64,000 bases of DNA from Pedobacter cryoconitis. Its GTDB lineage: Bacteria; Bacteroidota; Bacteroidia; Sphingobacteriales; Sphingobacteriaceae. Below, one piece after another: positions 35,594-43,505 of this stretch. The stretch spans positions 248,001 through 312,000 of the forward strand of contig NZ_JACHCG010000001.1 in NCBI RefSeq assembly GCF_014200595.1. Reading direction: 5' to 3'. Every line of letters starts with the position of its first letter. Within the stretch, counting starts at the first letter, position 1. The notes under the pieces were generated by a model, which was given only the letters and a program-made list of their open reading frames with translations, did no database searches and had not been told where the DNA came from. A program made the translations under genes and the position numbers.

Positions 35594-35778
35594 TTAAAAT
35601 CATCAAGTAAATCCCGGGATATGGTTAGCCCTAAGCTGGTCATCAAAGGTTACAACTCTGTCATGGCAGTAATATAAATGTCATCCCTAAATCGAACATG
35701 CATAATATTTTTAGTTCTGAATACTTGTTTTAATCATTTGTACATATTACTTAAATATCAAATGCTTTTAGAAGATTA

Positions 35779-37254
35779 TTACTCGTCAATAAGTCCATCG
35801 AGCCATCTTCGTCGCGTTTTCAAATTGGTCCCTGACCGCTTATAAATGAAAGGCTTGGTCTCAAACTCTGCATTTACCAATCTGAAGATATTTAGGTTAT
35901 CTGCATCGATCTGCAAACTGGATTCACGAATATCCACAGACGTATCATACGCCGGTATGGGATTATAACCATAATAAGCTGCACTGATTGAATCTAATAT
36001 TGCCGACTTCTCTTCCGGTTGGCCCAAATCGTGGACAATTACATGATACGACACATATTCTTTTTCATCTGCTGGCTCATAGATTCTGGAGGTTGTTTCA
36101 ATCCGATAGCTTTCTGGCAGCTCGATTTGAGCAATCCTAGCAGCATGATGAAAAAGCACGACATTAGAACCCTTCTTCCCGGACTGTGTTGAATTATAGA
36201 TGATACCATCAAAAGCAGGCTCTATAGCTTCTGCAAGAAACTCAGCTATAACTTGTGTCGTCAAATAATTACTGTTCTCGTGAATTGGCAGCACCGGTTG
36301 AGCACACTGCCAGGCAAGCCAGCGTAGGAACGTTACCTTTTCCCGTGTGGACAAATAATCAGGATCAAAGATACTGCCTTCAGCCCGGACAGAACGTAAT
36401 GCTGTTAAATCTAGAAGCCGAAGGGGGTGAAGCAAATCAAACCTGCCAACAACTATCCAACTCCCAACGGGTGGTCGGACTTCGGCCATCGCAAGACCCG
36501 GACTGGTCGCTCCATAAAAAACGGCGATGCCTGAAGCATTCATTCTACCTGAACGGGCATTACATGAATTTGGGGTTCCGATCTGCTGATCGGGATGTTC
36601 AAGTGCTGAAAGCATATCCATTTCATTTTGGAATACCCGTGAACGATATAAATCCTTCAATTCCTCTTCTGGTCCAGCTATGCAAACTAAGGGCCTGCCC
36701 AGGCGCGCTCTGAATTTTTCAATCCCCTCGAATACTCTGGCTAAATAACTAAAAGCCTTTTTGCTGAAAAACCTAGACCGGGTTTTAATGATCTGTTCGA
36801 ACTCCGCCCAGTCTTTTTGCCAATGATCATCTGAAATTTCTTTCAGTTCATATAGTGCATCTTGGCTATACTCTTGTTCGATGAAATCGGTATCCTTATC
36901 AAAATAACGCTGATTTAAGATTTCCTGTACATCTTGTGCCGCATCATATGGTACACCACCTATATCTTCTAACAGGAAAGGTAGATTTTCACCTTCTCGC
37001 TCCCAGTGATAGGTTGATTCTGGATCGGAAAACTGCGCCCGGTACTGTTCTTCTGACGGCTCGGCTGCCGTGCGATCAAAATGCAGTTCGAATGCATGTT
37101 CGACACGGTCGGCCATTTGTTCCAAGTTATATGACTTCCTTTTACCTTTGCAATATTTGCACTTGGCGGTAACGCCCGTGCGCCTGATCATACCACTAAG
37201 ATAAATGTCGGTTACACATTTGTAACACAAATATTCTTGATCCGGATTGTACAT
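35779..37254 (-). CDS. RES-domain protein with N-terminal zinc ribbon and HEPN/RES-N region
   Basis: A 491-residue protein. A CxxC...CxxC ribbon (Cys10, Cys13, Cys32, Cys35) opens it, followed by a helical HEPN/RES N-terminal-type region (about 45-185) and a full RES domain (about 195-375): LYRSRVFQN with Arg204/Arg206, GRMNASGIAVFYGAT (236-250), the acidic AMAEVRPP (Glu258), and the closing GSNVVLFH (about 362-369). A further 115 residues are unassigned. RES proteins studied so far phosphorolyse or hydrolyse NAD+. There is no Xre antitoxin gene next to it, unlike RES-Xre pairs, so control must differ. It is alone on its strand, divergent from the DGQHR gene. Confidence 0.8.
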   Translation of the reverse strand: MYNPDQEYLCYKCVTDIYLSGMIRRTGVTAKCKYCKGKRKSYNLEQMADRVEHAFELHFDRTAAEPSEEQYRAQFSDPESTYHWEREGENLPFLLEDIGGVPYDAAQDVQEILNQRYFDKDTDFIEQEYSQDALYELKEISDDHWQKDWAEFEQIIKTRSRFFSKKAFSYLARVFEGIEKFRARLGRPLVCIAGPEEELKDLYRSRVFQNEMDMLSALEHPDQQIGTPNSCNARSGRMNASGIAVFYGATSPGLAMAEVRPPVGSWIVVGRFDLLHPLRLLDLTALRSVRAEGSIFDPDYLSTREKVTFLRWLAWQCAQPVLPIHENSNYLTTQVIAEFLAEAIEPAFDGIIYNSTQSGKKGSNVVLFHHAARIAQIELPESYRIETTSRIYEPADEKEYVSYHVIVHDLGQPEEKSAILDSISAAYYGYNPIPAYDTSVDIRESSLQIDADNLNIFRLVNAEFETKPFIYKRSGTNLKTRRRWLDGLIDE

Positions 37255-37499
37255 TTCATATGGTTTTCCAAGTAGTCTATTAAATTAATTCCACGAAATA
37301 ATATTTCCTGAGGAATTCATGCCGGAAAATTAGCCTAAATATTAGGTAAATGAAAATGCTTTACGCCAGAAGTTCCAAAGTGGATCTTGAAAAATAATAT
37401 AAAGATCGCGATACAACACGGAAGCTAACATTTAGGTACAACTTATTATTAAGTGAATTACTTGTACAAACACTATATTTGTTTTAAGCAGAATAATTT

Positions 37500-38729
37500 A
37501 TGATACCAAAAACTCCACCCACTGTTCAAAAGCTAATTGACGATTTTAATAAGTCATTCACATCGCTGGAATACAGCAATGGCAAATCTCTTACTCTTTT
37601 CGATGAGAAGAGTGGTGCTTATTATATCGCCTGTCATTTACAAACAAAAGATATTATTGGCAAAGCAGACTTTAATGCTACAATAGATGAAGCCGATGAC
37701 GAAGAAGGTTTGTATAAGTTAAATAGAGATATAACTGAGAATCAGCCTGCATATGGAGTAATGTGTGCTGATGCAAAGGCTGGTAGGTCGTTTGAAGATA
37801 TAGTGGTTGAATTCGACAAGTCATATTCACCTTCACTACCTTTAAAGATTTATGGAGGGCAGCACAGAATTAACGCGGTGCAATCCGCAAAGGATATTAA
37901 ACCTGATACATACCACGGCTTTAGGGTGTATTTTGGACTTAGCAAAGAGCAAAAAGTTGAGATTGCGACAATTAGTAATACTTCAATAACGGTATCAAAT
38001 GATCTCTTGGACCGCATGCGTGAGCAACTTTTAGGATCTGAGCTAAGAGATTTCTTTCAAAATGTCGGTTTGCTGGCCCAAAATCAAGATTTCTCTGACA
38101 AAAAAGATGCAATAGTTCCAACCGTTAGAGTAGGTCGTTCTTTTGTAGTTAATTACTGGAAGGGAAGAAAGGCTAAGAACACGGATTTCCATATACCTGT
38201 TGTTTGTAAAACTGGAGGTGTTGCAGATGAGTACTTTGCTGTGAGGCCTACAGTTAAATGGAACGATCCTGACTTTATTGAGGCAGGCAGGCAGTTAAAC
38301 ATATTGCATAATACTCAAAGACAAAAGATAAATGGTCGAAAAACAGATAATTTTGGACAGTTTGCAAGTAAAGCCATTTCTCTCACGGTTGTTGCTAGCT
38401 GGAGCTATGCAGCGGGCTTGTACACAAAAAATCAACCCCTCAAAGACATTCTGTACGGTATTACATCTAGCCTTGGCGTGAATGAGGACCCTTTGAATGC
38501 TAAAGCTTTATCTGAAGCAAGGTTAAAAGGTATAGATCCAGATACATACCGGGGTCTAGGTGCGAGAACAAATCCTGATGAAATGGGCCGCATGTTAGAG
38601 GTCTTTATAGTGCTAGTAGAAAGAGCTAACGTAAAGAAAATATCTTCTAAGTTAGCAAATGGAGCTATTCAAAGCTATGAAGCAAAGAAGCAGACACACA
38701 ATGCTAACAAATCATTAGCTAAAATATAG
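37500..38729 (+). CDS. DGQHR-domain (DndB/ParB-like) protein
   Basis: A 409-residue protein whose central signature LKIYGGQHRINAVQSA (about 115-130; GGQHR at 119-123) matches the DGQHR box shared by DndB-type and ParB/Srx-like nucleotide-interacting proteins; the first Asp is Gly here. A following segment (FRVYFGLSKEQKVEIATISNTS) fits the next strand-helix of that fold. No DndA/C/D/E gene is in the window, so it is not part of a phosphorothioation cluster. Its stop codon abuts the ATG of the HEPN gene, so the two are translated as a pair. Inferred as a regulator or partner of the HEPN protein. Confidence 0.7.
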   Translation: MIPKTPPTVQKLIDDFNKSFTSLEYSNGKSLTLFDEKSGAYYIACHLQTKDIIGKADFNATIDEADDEEGLYKLNRDITENQPAYGVMCADAKAGRSFEDIVVEFDKSYSPSLPLKIYGGQHRINAVQSAKDIKPDTYHGFRVYFGLSKEQKVEIATISNTSITVSNDLLDRMREQLLGSELRDFFQNVGLLAQNQDFSDKKDAIVPTVRVGRSFVVNYWKGRKAKNTDFHIPVVCKTGGVADEYFAVRPTVKWNDPDFIEAGRQLNILHNTQRQKINGRKTDNFGQFASKAISLTVVASWSYAAGLYTKNQPLKDILYGITSSLGVNEDPLNAKALSEARLKGIDPDTYRGLGARTNPDEMGRMLEVFIVLVERANVKKISSKLANGAIQSYEAKKQTHNANKSLAKI

Positions 38730-39257
38730 ATGTTTGAAGACTATATACAAGATGCATATTCGTTTTATAACTCCGCGTTATTAGCAACAGCCGATCGTGA
38801 AGCTAAAATGTATTATCGTGCTTCCGTTTTCTGTTCTGCTAGCTCATTAGAGGCATTCGTTAATTTCATTGGTGATACATTTTTACATAGCGGCAATTTA
38901 GATAAACTGGAGGTAGCTTATTTAAATGATAAGACGTTGGAAGTTATTCCTGCGTCCGGTGAAATAAAAGAACGAATTAAATTTAATTCAATTGATAATA
39001 AGCTTAAACTGATTATAAAAAAATTTGGGGTTACTATCAATGTAAGTTCGTCTACACAATGGAGTAATTTTATGCATTTTAAGGACCTCAGAGATAGCCT
39101 AATACATGCAAAGGATCTTTCTGATGAACGTACTGCAGCTCAATACAAGGAAGCAATAAAGAAAGGGTTGAATGCCAACATCGATATTATGAATTTAATT
39201 TCTAAAGCCGTTTTTAAAAGACCCCTGCGAACTAATCTTCTCGACTTGAAACTTTAG
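38730..39257 (+). CDS. HEPN-like protein, probable RNase of a two-gene module
   Basis: A 175-residue helical protein. The HEPN catalytic motif Rx4-6H is visible as Arg121-x4-His126 in DLRDSLIHAKDL, with the usual preceding helix SASSLEAFVNFIGDTF (about 36-51) and a downstream helix. HEPN proteins of this size commonly act as metal-independent RNases, often held by an antitoxin. It begins on the base after the DGQHR stop (TAG then ATG), a strong sign of coupling. The pair lies at the right edge of the island, 140 bp from the attachment repeat. Assignment rests on the motif; fold not tested. Confidence 0.6.
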   Translation: MFEDYIQDAYSFYNSALLATADREAKMYYRASVFCSASSLEAFVNFIGDTFLHSGNLDKLEVAYLNDKTLEVIPASGEIKERIKFNSIDNKLKLIIKKFGVTINVSSSTQWSNFMHFKDLRDSLIHAKDLSDERTAAQYKEAIKKGLNANIDIMNLISKAVFKRPLRTNLLDLKL

Positions 39258-39396
39258 CTTTTTATGGTTAATTCATGAAATTTTGTGTAACTCGTATGTA
39301 ACGTAAGCGTTTTGACAACTAAATAAAAATCATTAAATTAGTGCTTTGTTTGAACAGAAACGGTGATTTTTGCCATAGAACTTATAGGTGGTCTAA

Positions 39397-39457
39397 AAGA
39401 CTCATAATCTTTTGGTCGATGGTTCGAGCCCATCATGGCCCACTGCTTAAAAAGCCG
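39397..39457 (+). repeat. right attachment site (attR), 61-bp direct repeat
   Basis: Identical to 20294-20354. It holds the anticodon-stem-to-3'-end half of tRNA-Met and the first bases of the terminator; the 5' half of the tRNA is absent, so this copy is not a functional tRNA. Confidence 0.85.
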
Positions 39458-39486
39458 CTTTTCTATAAAGAAAAGCGGCTTTTTTC
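39448..39486 (+). terminator. terminator copy beside attR
   Basis: AAAAAGCCGCTTTTCT and AGAAAAGCGGCTTTTTT form a strong hairpin. It is the diverged counterpart of the tRNA terminator at 20346-20380, with the base-paired arms changed together. Confidence 0.75.
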
Positions 39487-39612
39487 GTTTCTAAACGTAG
39501 ATTTTTTAGCTTTCAGCACTGGCTTTGGATTCGTCCACAAGGCAAGTTCAACAGGGTTTTTTGTTTAACTGCACGTAAAGTGTAACGTAAATGCGTGCTA
39601 AATAACCGTTGT

Positions 39613-39939
39613 ATGGTTACTATCAGCGCTAAAATTTTCCCCCATCATCTGAGAAAAGATGGAACGTTCAATGTCAAAATCTGTGTTTGTCAAAAGAAGG
39701 AATTTAAGTATTTTGATACTATTCATTTCGTCGCGCCGAAACAGTTGACGGAGGATTTTAAAATCAAAGAAAAATTTATTCTGAAAATTGTTGAGAGCGA
39801 ACTTTTAGAATACATACCTACTATCAGTAGTATCGATGGTAAACTTAATTCGTTGTCCTTTCAAGCCTTAAAGGACTATCTTGAAAATAAAGGAAAGGCA
39901 ATAGATTTTATATCGTTTAGTAAGGAATATATTAAATAA
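39613..39939 (+). pseudogene. tyrosine integrase, N-terminal fragment (copy 2)
   Basis: From ATG 39613 the frame (MVTISAKIFPHHLRKDG) encodes 108 residues closely similar to the fragment at 20512: FKYFDTIHFV, FKIKEKFILKIVESELLEY, ALKDYLENKGKAIDF. It stops where copy 1 continues for about 28 more residues, so the SAM-like core and catalytic domain are missing. The roughly 150 bp between the attachment repeat and this ATG also resemble the corresponding stretch at copy 1. It lies outside the right repeat, so it belongs to a second, now eroded element whose left end is this repeat. Confidence 0.75.
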
Positions 39940-40021
39940 CTAAGAGTTAATTTTTATATGAATATGTTCCTTGTTTTAAAGAACTATGATAAAAAAACAG
40001 CGATAGGAGTTATTGAAGTTT

Positions 40022-40939
40022 TTAAAATGAAAACATAGCTCCAAGCTTCAACTCGTAAAAATTATCATTTGCCCCGTTAAATTGAGTTTTGACCTCATTT
40101 CCATTTTGTAGGAAAGATGTATCTAACCCTTTATGCGATCTCATTTGCCCGAGTTTGCCACATAATAGAATACTGAAATTGGAATTCAACATGTAATTCA
40201 AACCTGCTCTTCCTTCGAATTCGTCTCCATTTGCGTGTTGTTTAAAGCTTATGGGGTGTTTAAATATTTCAATTAAATTCCAGTCAGCTTCGGAGTTATA
40301 CTTATTTAACCCATAGGATATAGCCCCCAATAGGGACAATCTTTTAGTCAAGGCATAAGAACCGCTTACGCCGATATCAGCACTTTTCCAATTCGCTCTA
40401 TAAGTACTGTTCAAATCCTGGTAATTTAAGTCAAGGATGTTAAAATTTTGTAGTGAGCTGGCAAAAAACAGTTCGGTGTTCAATTTAAACCTTGCCCTTG
40501 CTATGATATTATAAGCGCAACCGATCCGAAAATTATCCATAACACCTTTATTGCTATTAAACGATACTTGATATGTAGCGTCCATCCGGTTGTTTTCTTT
40601 ATAATCGGCATCAGTGCCGTTTCCGCTGATAACAGTGTTTTTTTGGAAGCTGACAGTTAATGTCAAATGTTCTGCAAGATTATAGCTGGCAGTCAAATAA
40701 CCGCCTGTAGCTATTATTTTTTCAAAAGTAAGTTCTGATAATATGTTAGGCGATTGTCCTTGTAAATTTCCTGCGATAGACCACTGGAAATTTGTAATAT
40801 CTAAACTCCCGCCCACTTCAATGCTAAACGGTTTGTTTTGCCCTTTCATTATCATCACATTACAAAACATGATCAGCAAAATAAATAATACTCTTCTGAT
40901 AATAATATCCGATGCTCTTATTATTCTCACTGATCTCAT
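40022..40939 (-). CDS. outer-membrane beta-barrel protein
   Basis: A 305-residue protein with a hydrophobic N-terminal signal (about residues 15-33, cleaved near KGQNK) and alternating amphipathic strands to the end (LTASYNLAEHLTLTVSFQ, DIGVSGSYALTKRLSLLGAISYGL), finishing with the aromatic terminal pattern ELKLGAMFSF typical of barrels. The early FQWSIAGN and SELTFEKI segments recall omptin-like or Protochlamydia-type barrels, but the omptin catalytic residues cannot be confirmed. It lies beside the astacin lipoprotein gene on the same strand, separated by a terminator. Function unknown. Confidence 0.6.
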   Translation of the reverse strand: MRSVRIIRASDIIIRRVLFILLIMFCNVMIMKGQNKPFSIEVGGSLDITNFQWSIAGNLQGQSPNILSELTFEKIIATGGYLTASYNLAEHLTLTVSFQKNTVISGNGTDADYKENNRMDATYQVSFNSNKGVMDNFRIGCAYNIIARARFKLNTELFFASSLQNFNILDLNYQDLNSTYRANWKSADIGVSGSYALTKRLSLLGAISYGLNKYNSEADWNLIEIFKHPISFKQHANGDEFEGRAGLNYMLNSNFSILLCGKLGQMRSHKGLDTSFLQNGNEVKTQFNGANDNFYELKLGAMFSF

Positions 40940-40954
40940 TTAAATTTCTGTATA

Positions 40955-40990
40955 AAAGAAAAGTAGCGAGAATTTCCGCTACTTTTCTTT
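40955..40990 (-). terminator. terminator of the astacin gene
   Basis: AAAGAAAAGTAGCG (40955-40968) pairs with CGCTACTTTTCTTT (40977-40990) around 8 nt; T-rich downstream on the minus strand. It separates the astacin unit from the barrel gene. Confidence 0.75.
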
Positions 40991-41009
40991 GTTATGTGGT
41001 TTATTAAAA

Positions 41010-42182
41010 TTAAAAATTATTAGGGATCTGTCCACCTGGTGGCGGGTTGGGATTTCCGTTATTTAATGATGCTTGAAATTGTAATCTTTCTTGAGGTGTT
41101 GCAATGGTATTATCAGTTTTATAAACTGTAGCATCTAATTCTCTATATACATCTGAACGAGCGATATATGGGATATGATATTGGTTTAACCAAAGTCTAT
41201 CCAAATCAGAAAGGGTAGTTCCTTGATTAATATTAGTACCGTCTTTTTTGGTGTACATTGGTTGATTTACATCATAAACTATAGATGAAGAGCTCGTCAG
41301 AGACGAGTAACCCATAACAGAATTAAAATCGTAACTACCAAAATAAGAATAATTGCTAGTGATTGGCTGGAATTGACTGGTACCTGCAGGATTTTTTAAG
41401 TTAGAAGTGTTGATATTAACATAATTATCTCTATCAGGCCTTTTCTGCTCATGCATCATGCCAACAGCGTGACAAAGTTCATGAATTATTGTTGCATAAT
41501 CGCTTCGTTCATATGTTTCGCGGGGATCAAAACTATAAAATACAGCGAAATCAGCCAGATTGATTGTTTGTTTCCCGCCAGCTGGATTACGACCTATTAT
41601 AGACGACTCACTTACATCAGAACTTGTGCCTACATAGTTAATCTCTATATACGGGTATGCAAATCCGTACGTTGGATCTACGGTTGGTTGACCGGTAGCA
41701 TTATAAAATCTAACGTTGGATTTAGATTGAATTTCTAACAATGCTTGTTTTATGTGTGCTCTAATGATTGCAGACTTAGGATTGTTTGTAACACTACTAC
41801 CATAAGTAAACCGAACCATTGCCCAAAGTCTATAGGGGTCACCGTTAATGCCTAAATTTCTTGGTACTGTACCATCAGCCAGATTAATCGGAAGATTTGT
41901 TATCGGATTAAGTGACATTTCGGGACCGGTAATCTTCTTACCACCTTCCGTTTCAAAACTGCCTTTTTCATCCAAATATTTTAGCTGCGCTGGCGTGAGT
42001 TGAATGTCTCCATCCAGAAAATAATCATTCCCGCGCTTTTCAACAATAATTCCAGACTTTAAAGTCACGAAATTAGAATTACTTTTTGCATTATCTGAGG
42101 CACCCTCACTGCTACGGTTCTTTTTACAAGAGATTGCTGCAATGCAAAAAATAGTTAATAAAATAAAAATGTACTTTTTCAT
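41010..42182 (-). CDS. M12A (astacin-like) zinc metalloprotease lipoprotein
   Basis: A 390-residue secreted lipoprotein: signal with lipobox IAAISC (Cys near residue 19), then a propeptide-like part and a catalytic domain. The extended astacin zinc site is intact in TIIHELCHAVGMMHEQKRPDRD (HExxHxxGxxHExxRxDR, written partly), and the Met-turn is in NSVMGYSSL (about 290), where astacins usually have SxMHY. It should be an active extracytoplasmic endopeptidase. It is coupled to a small DUF4377 lipoprotein gene 30 bp upstream. The two share a lipoprotein pattern and may work together outside the cell. Confidence 0.87.
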   Translation of the reverse strand: MKKYIFILLTIFCIAAISCKKNRSSEGASDNAKSNSNFVTLKSGIIVEKRGNDYFLDGDIQLTPAQLKYLDEKGSFETEGGKKITGPEMSLNPITNLPINLADGTVPRNLGINGDPYRLWAMVRFTYGSSVTNNPKSAIIRAHIKQALLEIQSKSNVRFYNATGQPTVDPTYGFAYPYIEINYVGTSSDVSESSIIGRNPAGGKQTINLADFAVFYSFDPRETYERSDYATIIHELCHAVGMMHEQKRPDRDNYVNINTSNLKNPAGTSQFQPITSNYSYFGSYDFNSVMGYSSLTSSSSIVYDVNQPMYTKKDGTNINQGTTLSDLDRLWLNQYHIPYIARSDVYRELDATVYKTDNTIATPQERLQFQASLNNGNPNPPPGGQIPNNF

Positions 42183-42212
42183 GAGAGAGAATTTAAGAGT
42201 ATGGATGAAAAA

Positions 42213-42584
42213 TTAATTGCTTTTTTCTTTAGACAGAATTTCTATTAGTTGATAATTTTCGGAATGACCATCTGCTGGTGGAGATACTAAATGTGTGACT
42301 TGAACCTTTAAAGAATATTTATAACCCTCTTCATAAGTAAATCCCGCTATCCTTTCCTTATAAATTAGAACGGTATCCGCAGTACCTTTTTCAGTCACCT
42401 TCAACATAGGCAACGCTCCTTCAGTTGGGGAAGCCGGAGGAGGGGGGCCGGAGTATGCTAATGTCGGCGCAACATTAAAAATCGCAATTCTTGTTGTATC
42501 AGTATCTTTTTTGCAGCTAATTAAACCTGTGAAGAAGATTGAAATTAGAAACATCAGATAGTATTTCTGTAAATTTTTTTTCAT
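42213..42584 (-). CDS. DUF4377-type lipoprotein
   Basis: The 123-residue protein from ATG 42584 has a lipoprotein signal (MKKNLQKYYLMFLISIFF ending GLISC, Cys near residue 24), a proline-rich spacer (SGPPPPASP) and a C-terminal YSLKVQVTHLVSPPADGHSENYQLIEIL with the DUF4377 pattern. The frame is open 16 codons further upstream (42632), but that start lacks a signal and is unlikely. First gene of the pair with the astacin gene. Function of DUF4377 unknown. Confidence 0.7.
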   Translation of the reverse strand: MKKNLQKYYLMFLISIFFTGLISCKKDTDTTRIAIFNVAPTLAYSGPPPPASPTEGALPMLKVTEKGTADTVLIYKERIAGFTYEEGYKYSLKVQVTHLVSPPADGHSENYQLIEILSKEKSN

Positions 42585-42765
42585 TTTGGGAGTTTTTAGT
42601 AAATGATATAATAAAGTTATTAATATTCCCAATAATTGTAATACTATAATTGTAACTATTATGTTACATTATAGCGGCAATTGCCAACTTACTCATTGCA
42701 ATTTGCATATTTCTCACAATTTCGTGAAAAATGTATAACTTTAAGGTAACTTAATCCAGGTACCT

Positions 42766-43077
42766 ATGCCGATCGAGCATAATATTGATTTTTCAAAAGC
42801 CAGCTTTAAAGATTTTGAAGTAATATCAAATTTAAATGCTTTTGAAAGAGCCGGGGTTTTTCGTGATTTTACGGACTACATGAAAGAACATGGTCAGATG
42901 AATTACCGATTTGTAACCTCGGGAGGTTGTGGCCCTGAAATATGGGTACAATCACCATTTAATGAAAAACCCCAACGTTGTGTGAGTCTGGTGAGTAATG
43001 ATTATGACATCAATGGTCAGATTCGCGAAATAGGCGATTTAGGTGATAACCTTTTACTCCTTTACAAAACAATTTAA
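42766..43077 (+). pseudogene. N-terminal fragment of an alpha-oxoamine synthase-like PLP enzyme
   Basis: The 103-residue frame opens like serine palmitoyltransferase/8-amino-7-oxononanoate synthase relatives of Bacteroidota: DFSKASFKDFEVISNLNAFERAG, FRDFTDYMKEHGQMNYRF and the CVSLVSNDY landmark that in full enzymes leads into the PLP domain. After SNDY the sequence changes (DINGQIREIGDL) and the frame stops; no PLP-binding lysine region exists. I read it as a truncated gene. A small stand-alone protein is a less likely alternative. Confidence 0.55.
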
Positions 43078-43300
43078 AGTTTTAACAATAAGAATGCTCA
43101 TTAGTTTTAATATTTGAGCAACTTGTTTTCTTCTTTTGTTGCGCAGCTTAAGGCCATTCTACTGGTTTATAGGTTTAGAGACACGACTGTTCTCTATGGA
43201 ATCGGGTTACGTTGAAGCAAGTATTGATGTTATGCTACAATTCGGTGATGAGACAATCCGGAGTGAGCGTTGCAAGGATCGCATTCGTGTCGTGCATGCG

Positions 43301-43450
43301 CTATCCGGCGATATACTGCTCTAGTAATGTAATCGGTATAGGAGCCTTCCTGTTGATCTCGTCGCCGGCTATTCCTTTCGAATTGAATATTGGCGCCGGC
43401 TGTTCAATAATAATCTGTTTAGTTCTTTCCGCTTTTCCTTTAATATTCAT
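43301..43450 (-). pseudogene. N-terminal fragment of a TetR family regulator
   Basis: From ATG 43450 on the minus strand, AERTKQIIIEQPAPIFNSKGIAG matches the first helices of TetR regulators (ERTRxxIIexAxxIFNxKGxAGT). The helix-turn-helix recognition part is missing: the frame ends after 49 residues in unrelated sequence (ITLLEQYIAG). A short remnant next to other fragments. Confidence 0.55.
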
Positions 43451-43505
43451 TGCTGATTCAAATATAGATCTTATTTATACAATGGATTGTAATTTAAGCG
43501 CCCTG

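Larger units (their letters stand above)
20294..39457. mobile_element. integrative genomic island in tRNA-Met, defence-gene cargo
   Basis: A 19.1-kb segment is bounded by the 61-bp direct repeats at 20294-20354 and 39397-39457. Its left end has a tyrosine-integrase remnant pointing inward, as expected next to a tRNA target. Cargo is a mix of nuclease-like, RES, HEPN, SRAP and AlbA_2 genes with intervening decayed sequence, and no housekeeping function is seen. The integrase is truncated, so self-mobility is probably lost. A second integrase remnant just outside the right repeat suggests stacking with another element. Confidence 0.8.

Noticed and set aside
35280..35646. Overlapping ORFs on both strands as separate small genes
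   Set aside because: They are frame pieces or antisense shadows of the decayed trypsin-like protease.
37500..38729. Dnd/phosphorothioation system based on the DGQHR box
   Set aside because: No dndA, dndC, dndD or dndE genes are in the window; the box alone is shared by other ParB/DndB-like proteins.
39383..39440. A second tRNA-Met gene
   Set aside because: Only the anticodon-stem-to-3'-end half matches; the acceptor 5' strand and D-arm are missing, so it is an attachment repeat.
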